Source: JAIBAJ01 sp965284645 (GTDB lineage Bacteria > Bacteroidota > Bacteroidia > JAIBAJ01). Taken from it: 64,000 bases of DNA. The notes under the pieces were generated by a model. It did not search any database. It had not been told where the DNA came from and saw only the letters and a program-made list of their open reading frames with translations. The stretch lies in NCBI GenBank assembly GCA_965284645.1, contig OZ260106.1:3348001-3412000 (forward strand), given 5' to 3'. A program made the position numbers and the translations under genes. Shown piece after piece: positions 53,489 through 60,670 of the stretch (positions within the stretch are counted from its first letter, which is position 1; every line of letters begins with the position of its first letter).

Positions 53489-54589
53489 TTATTTCTTCAA
53501 GAAAGGAATTTTAACCACTTGAGCTTTAAGTGATTTCTCACGAATCGATACCAATACTTCTGAACCTACTTTACTCAAACCAGCAGGCACATAAGCTAAG
53601 GCAATAGCTTTTTTAAGGCTTGGACTTTGAGTTCCAGAAGTTACCACCCCAATCGCTTGGCCTTGTTCGTCTACAATGGCATGTCCATGACGTGGAATTC
53701 CGCCTCTATCAAGCATTTCCAAACCAACCAATTTCTTGCTCGGACCAGCATTTTTCTGGTTCAACAAGGCTTCTGAATTATTAAAGTTTTTGGTAAATTT
53801 AGTAATCCAGCCCAATCCTGCCTCAATCGGTGAAGTCGTATCATCAATATCGTTTCCGTACAAGCAAAAACCCATTTCCAAGCGCAAGGTATCACGGCAT
53901 CCTAGTCCACAAGCTTTGATACCAAAGGGTTTTCCGGCTTCCAACACTGCATTCCACATGGCAACGGCATGGGCATTTTCAAAATACAGTTCAAAACCAC
54001 CAGCTCCTGTATAACCGGTAGCCGAAATAATTACATTTTCAAATCCGGCAAAGGTCCCCCTACGAAAAGAATAATATTCAATCGATGCCAAATCTACATC
54101 AGTCAAACTTTGCAAAGCCTCCGTGGCTTTCGGTCCTTGAACGGCCAATAAGGAAACCTTGTCTGAAATATTTTTCATTTCCACTTTTCCTGTATTGAAC
54201 TGTTGTATCCAAGCCCAATCCTTATCAATGTTCGAGGCATTCACAACCAACATATATTCCTCATTTCCAAGTCGATACACCAAAAGATCGTCCACAATCC
54301 CACCATTTAAATTGGGGAAACAACTGTATTGCACTTTTCCATCTACTAAAACCGAGGCATCGTTGCTGGTAACCCGTTGAATCAAGTCCAAAGCACCTTC
54401 TCCCCTGATAATAAATTCACCCATATGGCTCACATCAAACACGCCCAAGGCATTGCGCACCGCTTCATGTTCGGCAGTCAAACCTTCGTATTGCACAGGC
54501 ATATTATAACCTGCAAAAGGTACCATTTTAGCACCCATATTTACGTGGGTTTGGTACAGGGCTGTGTTTTTCAATGTTTCGATTTCCAT
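53489..54589 (-). CDS. gcvT: Aminomethyltransferase (glycine cleavage T protein)
   Basis: The 366-residue GcvT takes the aminomethyl group from GcvH to tetrahydrofolate in glycine cleavage. Typical parts are GAKMVPFAGYNMPVQYEGLTAEHEAVRN, FDVSHMGEFIIRG (folate-domain start), SATGYTGAGGFELYF and CLGCRDTLRLEMGFCLYGND-like GLGCRDTLRLEMGFCLYGND. The length is normal. gcvH and gcvP are not here. Its -7 box TACCTTTG ends 4 bp before the start codon, hinting at a leaderless mRNA. It leads the gcvT-comB pair. Confidence 0.96.
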   Translation of the reverse strand: MEIETLKNTALYQTHVNMGAKMVPFAGYNMPVQYEGLTAEHEAVRNALGVFDVSHMGEFIIRGEGALDLIQRVTSNDASVLVDGKVQYSCFPNLNGGIVDDLLVYRLGNEEYMLVVNASNIDKDWAWIQQFNTGKVEMKNISDKVSLLAVQGPKATEALQSLTDVDLASIEYYSFRRGTFAGFENVIISATGYTGAGGFELYFENAHAVAMWNAVLEAGKPFGIKACGLGCRDTLRLEMGFCLYGNDIDDTTSPIEAGLGWITKFTKNFNNSEALLNQKNAGPSKKLVGLEMLDRGGIPRHGHAIVDEQGQAIGVVTSGTQSPSLKKAIALAYVPAGLSKVGSEVLVSIREKSLKAQVVKIPFLKK

Positions 54590-54593
54590 GCAG

Positions 54594-54601
54594 CAAAGGT
54601 A
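54594..54601 (-). promoter_or_regulatory. -7 box of gcvT
   Basis: TACCTTTG on the minus strand is a perfect TAnnTTTG box ending 4 bp before the ATG. No TTG is present at the standard distance. Transcription would begin at or beside the start codon. Confidence 0.45.
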
Positions 54602-54718
54602 AACGTCAAGGGCAAATTTCCGAATAGAAAGTTAGCTATGCGCAAAGAAATTTTAGGCCTTATTTTATTCGATTGCCTGTGGACCAAACTTTAAATGATA
54701 AGGATTATGCGTGCCGCT

Positions 54719-54853
54719 TTCGCCCCTTTAGTTGAGTGCTGAAATGGAACATCGTACCAGGGCGAAAAGCGCCGGGCTATTCGTTCCTAGTCCTCACCTT
54801 GTCTCCGCGAAGCTCCGTCAAGGTTGCGGGCTATCCACTGCTATCCCTGCCCG
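54719..54853 (+). repeat. Family B structured repeat (B8)
   Basis: Stems: hairpin GCTTTCGCCC/GGGCGAAAAGC; inner GGG/CCC; TAGTCC/GGGCTA; apical ACCTTG/CAAGGT, a longer and different apical stem. The outer CGTGC/GCCCG has one mismatch. It lies in the 368 bp divergent gap between gcvT and the next gene, followed by a pyrimidine-rich stretch (54887-54935). Confidence 0.9.
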
Positions 54854-54957
54854 AGCCCCCTGATTAAACAGTAGTTGTTTATTGGGCCTTCTACCTCCTA
54901 TTTTCTAACTTCTATTTTCTAACTCTCTTCTCGCATCATTTTTGCTAAGCCTAAATT

Positions 54958-56085
54958 ATGCACAAATCCATTGCTTTTTTACTCTGCTTTTGCGGATTCA
55001 TACCTTCCTATTCCTTAGCCCAAGATTTAAACAAAGCTACCCTCGACTATTTCTTAAAAGACCATTTTAAATTCAAGCCAGAAACAATTGCCGAAAGCAA
55101 AATAAAATCCATCGAAAAACACCATTACACCTATAGCAACGACACCATCACACAAGAGTATATTATTGAAAAACATCATTTTACACCGTTTGGAAAACCC
55201 GAATATAGGTACGTAAAAATGCTTGGGTTCGACAAATCAGAATACTTTTTCACCTACGATACTAAGGGAAACTTGGTTAAAGAAGATCGGTATGGCATTG
55301 CACCCAGTCTAAGCTACAAATTAATTGCTTCTTACGAATGGGCATATACCAATGAAACCTTGAACAGACAAAGGCAATTCCTTCTGTTGGATAAAATTGA
55401 TGTGGAACATGGAGCTTCCTATTTTCCTGAAAAAATCTTTCTTTTTGCAAACGACACACTTATCTACCAACTGAAAGACAGTTCCGTTGTACTCTTAACG
55501 AACCGACCCGAACATTGCAAAGATGTGAAAACTGATTTGTACCCTAGCACCTTTAAAATACCACTCACTACAACCTTAAAATTCCATTCCAACAATAACA
55601 TTCGCCAAAAAACAATACTTCGTGAAAACACGGTTCATAACAACTTTTTTGATCCCTGCGGAAATCAGTTATCCCATCCAAAACCAAATGTAAAATGCCT
55701 GAAATTATTAAACCCAAGTTACACCTGTTTGGCACAAGAAAAAATCAATATTTGCAACCAAGCCGACACCCTTAGCATCAACGGACAATTGTTCTATTTT
55801 ATGCATTCCAACACCAGCCACTTTATACACGATTCAGGTGCAGGGACCACCGTAAATCAAAGTGGAACCTCCTACTACGATCAGCATTTCAGGTTGGTAA
55901 GCTCAATCGACACTACCAGTAGAATAAGAGGAAGCATGTGGGACAATATACCTTCCCAAACTTCAAAAAATATTCGAAAAAGCAAGTATGAATACTTTGA
56001 CAATGGCCTATTGAAAAGAATTACCATTACCGATGAACAGGATAGGATAATCGAAGTAACCGAAAACAAATTGGAATATTTTTAA
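54958..56085 (+). CDS. Secreted protein of unknown function
   Basis: The 375-residue protein has a signal peptide (SIAFLLCFCGFIPSYSLAQ) and a mature part of repeated strands with Tyr and Asp. FTYDTKGNLVKEDRYG and KYEYFDNGLLKRITITDEQD are reminiscent of short YD/Rhs-like strands, but no family is certain. No T9SS domain is present. The stop codon overlaps the first bases of a family A repeat. Confidence 0.6.
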   Translation: MHKSIAFLLCFCGFIPSYSLAQDLNKATLDYFLKDHFKFKPETIAESKIKSIEKHHYTYSNDTITQEYIIEKHHFTPFGKPEYRYVKMLGFDKSEYFFTYDTKGNLVKEDRYGIAPSLSYKLIASYEWAYTNETLNRQRQFLLLDKIDVEHGASYFPEKIFLFANDTLIYQLKDSSVVLLTNRPEHCKDVKTDLYPSTFKIPLTTTLKFHSNNNIRQKTILRENTVHNNFFDPCGNQLSHPKPNVKCLKLLNPSYTCLAQEKINICNQADTLSINGQLFYFMHSNTSHFIHDSGAGTTVNQSGTSYYDQHFRLVSSIDTTSRIRGSMWDNIPSQTSKNIRKSKYEYFDNGLLKRITITDEQDRIIEVTENKLEYF

Positions 56086-56233
56086 CCCAAATTAATCAAT
56101 AGGAGGATTTACTAATCCGAACTACTTGATTTAGTTGGGTTTACCCCGATTTAGCAGTTGTTATCAATTTGGCCATACAAATTGATTTACAACTGGTTAA
56201 TCGTTTATGCATTTCTAATGCGTAATCTGGGTT
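56084..56233 (+). repeat. Family A repeat, full copy overlapping a stop codon (A8)
   Basis: Full copy from AACCCAAATTAATCAATAGG to CGTAATCTGGGTT. It begins inside the TAA stop of the upstream gene. The central hairpin is CAGTTGTTATCAATTTG with CAAATTGATTTACAACTG. It lies 41 bp from truncated family B copy B9. Confidence 0.92.
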
Positions 56234-56267
56234 TAACTGCTTAATCCGTGCTTCAATGCCAAGTTCC

Positions 56268-56365
56268 AGCACCCCAGGCAACGATAGAGGCAAGTAACCC
56301 ACAGGGATGCGTAGGCACGGAGCAGACCGAGGATTACTGCCGAAAGCGTGACCCTTACGCTGGCA
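56268..56365 (-). repeat. Family B repeat, truncated copy (B9)
   Basis: The 98 bp are identical to 56902-56999 in copy B10. The half of the element bearing the outer GGCGGG end and its hairpin loop is missing; the sequence passes straight into the DUF3800-like remnant. Type II apical part and CGT/ACG inner stem, as in B10. Confidence 0.9.
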
Positions 56366-56372
56366 AGGATTT

Positions 56373-56612
56373 AGTGGAGAAAAAATCCAAGAAACCAGCA
56401 TAAACCGAGTTATTGAAGATCCCATTTTTAGAATTTCATCCGATTCGATGTTTATTCAATTATCTGATGTAGTTGCCTACACCTTGAAAGAACATGAATT
56501 CCCAAAGGGTTCAAGAAAAAAATTTAATGCAGATAAAATCTTTCCTAAACACCCTAAGGCAAAGTGTTTTAAAGCTTCGAATGGTGATGAATTGGGTATT
56601 ATTCGATTATAA
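56373..56612 (+). pseudogene. DUF3800 gene remnant (C-terminal 79 residues)
   Basis: An in-frame stretch ending with TAA at 56610-56612 reads SGEKIQETSINRVIEDPIFR, then SSDSMFIQLSDVVAYTL, ending DELGIIRL. The IEDPxFRxSxDSxxIQLxDxxAY pattern is the characteristic C-terminus of DUF3800, proteins common in phage and accessory regions. The N-terminal part, including the usual DES/DEG start motif, is gone: upstream is truncated repeat B9. The remnant is therefore broken, not expressed as a full protein. Confidence 0.8.
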
Positions 56613-56690
56613 AAAAAAGCCCCGGTTACAAACCGAGGTCTTGTTCCAGGCCGTCCGAAGCCGTACGACTACCTTGGTCTAGACAGGAGG
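56611..56690 (-). ncRNA. Possible small structured RNA with terminator, minus strand
   Basis: On the minus strand CCTCGGTT-TGT-AACCGGGG followed by T8 (56638-56611) looks like a Rho-independent terminator. Just upstream of it (56690-56639) complementary pieces CCAAGG and CCTGG enclose a GC-rich hairpin region with CGTACGGCTTCGGACG. No gene on this strand uses this terminator in the window, so it may end a short RNA. Promoter and family are unknown. Confidence 0.3.
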
Positions 56691-56818
56691 CAAAAATAGG
56701 ATTTTTTTAAATTCAAATTCTAATGAAAAATTACTTCTAAATTAAATCCTCGATTTTGGTGTAAATACTTTTTACAAAACCCTAAAAGCAGGATAATTGG
56801 TAGCATATCTGCGTAATT

Positions 56819-56844
56819 AACCTAAATTACGCATTAGAAATGCA
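56819..56844 (-). repeat. Family A terminal fragment (A9)
   Basis: AACCTAAATTACGCATTAG followed by AAATGCA matches one end of family A only. It is 58-64 bp from family B copy B10. Confidence 0.7.
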
Positions 56845-56908
56845 AATTAGAGTAATCCTAAACGACTTCGCTGTCAGTTCGCTAGGCACCAAATTTGGGA
56901 TAGCACCC

Positions 56909-57048
56909 CAGGCAACGATAGAGGCAAGTAACCCACAGGGATGCGTAGGCACGGAGCAGACCGAGGATTACTGCCGAAAGCGTGACCCTTACGCTGGCAC
57001 CAAGGCCTATTTAATGTGCAAATCGTAATGGCGTAAGGGGGCCTGCCT
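56909..57048 (-). repeat. Family B structured repeat (B10)
   Basis: On the minus strand: outer CAGGC/GCCTG (other copies CGGGC/GCCCG); hairpin CCCTTACGC/GCGTAAGGG; inner ACG/CGT; TAATCC/GGGTTA extended by GGCAG/TTGCC; type II apical part. It follows TTGTTTTA. Confidence 0.92.
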
Positions 57049-57061
57049 AAAACAATTCATG

Positions 57062-57976
57062 TTAATTCAGGTCATTTTCAGTCAATGAAAGCTGCCTTTT
57101 CCACTCCCTTTCTTCCCATTTTGATTGTATAAATTGAGGCGAAAAATTCAACCCAAGTCCCATGGCTGCCCCTGCTTTATAGGGCGAAATCTCAACTCCC
57201 CAATTGTTGCGGTTCGACACCAATGCACCAAATGCATAGCCCAAAGCCGCTCCACCCACCACATCGCTCATCCAATGGGCATTGTCGTGCACCCGCGATA
57301 ATCCGGCCAAAGTTGCCAAGGTATATGAAACGGCACCTACCCATTTTTTATGCTTGTATTCTTTAGCAAATACCGTAGCCACAGCCCAAGCCTGAATGGT
57401 ATGTCCACTTATAAAACTACTATGGTTGCCATCTCCAACAATCCAATGGAAACGATAAGGATCCAAACCTGCCGATTCGAAAGGTCGCTCCCTTTGAAAC
57501 ACATATTTGGGCACCAAACTACCTGCAAATGCTAATACCCCAGCCTTGAAAGCCAACATCGCCACTTTTTTGGCATGTTGATCTTTAAAAATCAAACCTC
57601 CTACATAGGTCAACCCAATAATCCCCACCGAATATTTTCCACTTCCAATAGGTTCAAAACCATATTTCAATAAGGCATTGGAAAACGGCGAACGATGGGC
57701 CTGTACCCACTGAGCAATTGGTTTATCGAAAAACATGGCCATAGCTGTTGCTCCCGTTAAGGCAAAAGCCGTTCCCCACTGCTTCTCTTTCCATCGGATG
57801 GGCGCAAATACAATATCTCTTGCATCATATACGTATGAACGTGCATAAGGATAATTGATGGAGGCCCGCGATTTATCCTTTCCCTTAAAATTAAAGAAAC
57901 CTTGCCCCAAACTTACTTGGCCAAAAACAATCAGGCTGGTCAAAACCAAAACCCCTTTTCTAACTAAACTCGACAA
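57062..57976 (-). CDS. PAP2-family membrane phosphatase
   Basis: The 304-residue protein has a signal-like N-terminus and several membrane helices, and the three PAP2 phosphatase motifs in order: KYVFQRERP (KxxxxxxRP, near residue 160), SSFISGH (PSGH type, near residue 188) and SRVHDNAHWMSDVVGG (SRxxxxxHxxxD, near residue 235). Such enzymes dephosphorylate lipid phosphates such as undecaprenyl pyrophosphate or phosphatidic acid at the outer face of the membrane. The gene is divergent from the Rieske-like lipoprotein gene with only 17 bp between start codons. Confidence 0.9.
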   Translation of the reverse strand: MSSLVRKGVLVLTSLIVFGQVSLGQGFFNFKGKDKSRASINYPYARSYVYDARDIVFAPIRWKEKQWGTAFALTGATAMAMFFDKPIAQWVQAHRSPFSNALLKYGFEPIGSGKYSVGIIGLTYVGGLIFKDQHAKKVAMLAFKAGVLAFAGSLVPKYVFQRERPFESAGLDPYRFHWIVGDGNHSSFISGHTIQAWAVATVFAKEYKHKKWVGAVSYTLATLAGLSRVHDNAHWMSDVVGGAALGYAFGALVSNRNNWGVEISPYKAGAAMGLGLNFSPQFIQSKWEEREWKRQLSLTENDLN

Positions 57977-57993
57977 AGTATATCTTTGTAAAA

Positions 57994-58422
57994 ATGTTGC
58001 ACAAAATAAGTCTATTTATCGGTGTGGTTCTGCTCTTTTTTCCCTCCTGCACCAAAACCCTACCCAACAATGGCATTCCCTTTGTCAATGTTGATTTTAA
58101 TGTCTACCTCAGCAACCCCGATAACATCCAGCTACAAGCCTTGGGCAACTGGAGGTATTTTGATGGAGTTGGTTCACGTGGCATCATTGTGTACCACCGC
58201 GACTTAGGCGAATTTATGGTGTATGACAGGCATTGCACCTACAATCCAAACGGAAATTGCGGAACCGTAAGTGTTATGAGCGATAACGTAACCCTTATTG
58301 ATTCATGCTGCGGATCCAAATTCCTACTCTACGATGGCTCCATTATCAATGGTCCGGCTCAATACCCGCTTAAAGCCTACATGGTTTATTACAACAACGA
58401 CGTGCTTCATATCACTAATTAA
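57994..58422 (+). CDS. Rieske-like lipoprotein lacking the usual histidine ligands
   Basis: The 142-residue protein has a lipoprotein signal (FIGVVLLFFPSCTK) and then a small domain with HCTYNPNGNC near residue 83 and LIDSCCGSKFLLYDGSIING near 108, ending GPAQYPLKAYMVYYN. The order Cys-x2, then ...Cys-Cys-Gly-Ser-x-Phe, and GPAxxPLxxY is that of Rieske [2Fe-2S] domains, but the histidines of CxH and CxxH are replaced. A different metal or a disulphide is therefore likely. Its start is 17 bp from the divergent PAP2 gene. Confidence 0.75.
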   Translation: MLHKISLFIGVVLLFFPSCTKTLPNNGIPFVNVDFNVYLSNPDNIQLQALGNWRYFDGVGSRGIIVYHRDLGEFMVYDRHCTYNPNGNCGTVSVMSDNVTLIDSCCGSKFLLYDGSIINGPAQYPLKAYMVYYNNDVLHITN

Positions 58423-58499
58423 AAAATATTTTCAAACGGATTAAACCATCGTTGTCCCGTTGTGGTCAATAGCATTGGAAAACGTTTCCGGAGGTTATT

Positions 58500-59054
58500 A
58501 TGGTGGAAACAGATGATAAAGAACTGTTGGTTCAATTTAAAGAGGAGCGCACTCGCAATGCGGCGTTTTCGCTTATCATTAAAAAATACCAACAGCGCGT
58601 TTACTGGCATATCCGGAAAATGGTCATAGACCACGATGATGCGGACGATGTTACCCAAAATACATTTGTAAAAGTTTGGCGTAACCTTGACAACTTCCGC
58701 GAAGATTCGCAGCTCTATACCTGGATTTACCGCATTGCCACAAACGAATGTTTAACGTTCCTAAAACAGAAAAAGGCAAGAGAAATGGTTTCGTTCGATG
58801 ATCTGGAATTTAAAATGGCCGAAAGTTTGGAAAGTGATCCACTGTTCAGCGGGGATATGATCCAAAAACGTTTGCAAAAGGCCATTTTAACCCTGCCCGA
58901 GAAACAAAGACTGGTTTTCAACATGAAATACTTCGATGCCTTGAAGTATGAAGAAATGTCGGAAATCCTTGGCACCTCGGTTGGGGCATTGAAAGCTAGC
59001 TACCACCATGCCGTCAACAAAATCGAAACCTATTTAAAGAACGAACGCATATAA
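58500..59054 (+). CDS. ECF-type RNA polymerase sigma factor
   Basis: The 184-residue sigma-70 family factor has region 2 (FSLIIKKYQQRVYWHIRKMV, DADDVTQNTFVKVWRNLDNF, SQLYTWIYRIATNECLTFLK) and region 4 with LPEKQRLVFNMKYFDALKYE followed by ILGTSVGALKASYHHAVNKI. This is the SigW/RpoE class that serves envelope stress in Bacteroidota. It is followed 45 bp later by a membrane protein gene that probably encodes its anti-sigma factor, and by a Spy-like gene. Confidence 0.95.
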   Translation: MVETDDKELLVQFKEERTRNAAFSLIIKKYQQRVYWHIRKMVIDHDDADDVTQNTFVKVWRNLDNFREDSQLYTWIYRIATNECLTFLKQKKAREMVSFDDLEFKMAESLESDPLFSGDMIQKRLQKAILTLPEKQRLVFNMKYFDALKYEEMSEILGTSVGALKASYHHAVNKIETYLKNERI

Positions 59055-59099
59055 TTTCATCTAAAGCAAAATTGTACCATGAATTAAACTTTACCCAAC

Positions 59100-60131
59100 A
59101 TGTCTAACTTCCTTGAAAATAAATCCAGTAAAAAACTGCCGTTCTTATTACCTAAGAACTACTTTGAATTGCTGCCCCAACGAATTTGGGAGCGGATTCA
59201 AACTGGACAAGGCGTGGAACAAAATGAAACAACTGGTTCAAACCTTACTTTCAATGTTCCCCAGGATTATTTTGACAAATTGGAAAATAGTATACTCCAG
59301 CGTATCGCCTTAGATCAGGTTTCCTCCACCAACGAAGAAGCTTTTCTTGAATTGGCCGCCCCTACCCTCTTCGATGAAAAAAAAACGAATCCTTTCCAGG
59401 TTCCTGCTGGTTATTTCCAAAAACTAGAATCGACTATCCAGGAACGAATTTGGCTTGAATCCCAAACCGAAGAAGACCTTAATGCTGGCTTAAACACCTA
59501 CCCTCTTTCCAACCAAACAGGACTGGAAGTGCCAGATGGATACTTCAACCATTTGGAAGATAAAATTTGGGCCCGCATTCAAAGCGAATCCGTTGAAGAA
59601 GAACTTGAAAACCTTTACTTCAACGAATCAGCTCCACTCTTATCTAGTATTCCAAAATCCAATCCTTTTGGCGTCCCTCAAGGCTATTTCCAAAAACTCG
59701 ACCAACAGGTATCCGAAAAACTGGAAACCAAAACTGAAACCCAAATCCTAAGCTTAAAACCTTCAAATACAAGGCAAATCATCCGGTATTTAGGTATTTC
59801 AGTTTCGGTGGCCGCAGCCTTTCTGCTTGTTTTCAATTTGCTAGGGATTGTTTTCAATGGTTCCAATTCTACAACTGAAGTAGCCAATACACTTCCAAAA
59901 GAAAACAAATCCAATGCTCAAGTTGCTTTGCCCATTGAAGATGTAGTTGAACAAACCCAAACCTCCGCCGTAGTAAATTTTGATGAAGAAGACATTGTAG
60001 AAGCAGTGGCCGAAAATTTTGACTTAAGCGATTTAGCCTCCATCGGAACTTCGGAGGAAGAACCTAGCAATGATGAAATCATAGATTATTTAGTAGAAAC
60101 CGATATAGACCTTCAGAGCATCGACCTGTAA
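59100..60131 (+). CDS. Probable anti-sigma factor with five YF repeats
   Basis: The 343-residue protein has five copies of a 15-20 residue motif of form P-x2-YF-x2-L-x3-I-x2-RI, namely LPKNYFELLPQRIWERI, VPQDYFDKLENSILQRI, VPAGYFQKLESTIQERI, VPDGYFNHLEDKIWARI and VPQGYFQKLDQQVSEKL. One membrane helix follows (VSVAAAFLLVFNLLGIVF, near residue 235), then an acidic C-terminal part. A single PxNYF motif followed by one TM is common in Bacteroidota anti-sigma proteins; five are unusual. Context (after an ECF sigma gene, before a Spy-like gene) supports this. Confidence 0.75.
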   Translation: MSNFLENKSSKKLPFLLPKNYFELLPQRIWERIQTGQGVEQNETTGSNLTFNVPQDYFDKLENSILQRIALDQVSSTNEEAFLELAAPTLFDEKKTNPFQVPAGYFQKLESTIQERIWLESQTEEDLNAGLNTYPLSNQTGLEVPDGYFNHLEDKIWARIQSESVEEELENLYFNESAPLLSSIPKSNPFGVPQGYFQKLDQQVSEKLETKTETQILSLKPSNTRQIIRYLGISVSVAAAFLLVFNLLGIVFNGSNSTTEVANTLPKENKSNAQVALPIEDVVEQTQTSAVVNFDEEDIVEAVAENFDLSDLASIGTSEEEPSNDEIIDYLVETDIDLQSIDL

Positions 60132-60138
60132 CATAAAC

Positions 60139-60633
60139 ATGAAACGTAATCGTTTTGCGATACCCACCCTTCTTACCCTGCTAATGTTGGCAGTGCTGCC
60201 CTTGCTTTCGGCCGCTCAACGTGGCGCTATTCCCAAACCGGGCGGCGCACAGCGAATTGATGGCAATAAAGAGGATAAGATTCTTGCCCTTAAAATGGCC
60301 TTTTTTACCCAAAAACTCGACCTTTCTTCCGAGGAAGCACAACGCTTTTGGCCAATTTACAATGCTTTTCAAAATGAACTCAAACAATTGCGTAAAACTC
60401 GAAAAAACTTGCTTCAGGATGTTTCTGAGAATTACGAAACCATGACTGACAAGGAGATTGAAGCACTGCTGGACGACGAATTAAACCTTTCCCAAAAAGA
60501 AATTGACCTCCGAAAACGCTTCCATCCCCAATTCAAATCAGTTTTATCCATTCGTAAAGTGGCCTTGTTATATAAGGCTGAAGAGCAGTTTAAACGTCGC
60601 TTACTTGAAGAAATCCAAAAGAAGGAGCAATAG
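60139..60633 (+). CDS. Spy/CpxP-like periplasmic protein
   Basis: The 164-residue protein has a signal peptide (LTLLMLAVLPLLSAAQ) and a helical mature part of LDLSSEEAQRFWPIYNAFQN and KEIDLRKRFHPQFKSVLSIR type, as in Spy/CpxP/heavy-metal-sensor proteins with LTxxQ motifs. These periplasmic helical proteins hold unfolded proteins or sense envelope stress. It starts 7 bp after the anti-sigma gene and is likely part of the same operon. Confidence 0.85.
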   Translation: MKRNRFAIPTLLTLLMLAVLPLLSAAQRGAIPKPGGAQRIDGNKEDKILALKMAFFTQKLDLSSEEAQRFWPIYNAFQNELKQLRKTRKNLLQDVSENYETMTDKEIEALLDDELNLSQKEIDLRKRFHPQFKSVLSIRKVALLYKAEEQFKRRLLEEIQKKEQ

Positions 60634-60670
60634 TTTTCATCCCTTTTCTTAATTTTCAAATGGCTTATTT

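Noticed and set aside
56611..56690. tRNA gene in the GC-rich stretch
   Set aside because: No cloverleaf with T-loop GTTCGANTC and acceptor stem could be built. No tRNA was found anywhere in the window.
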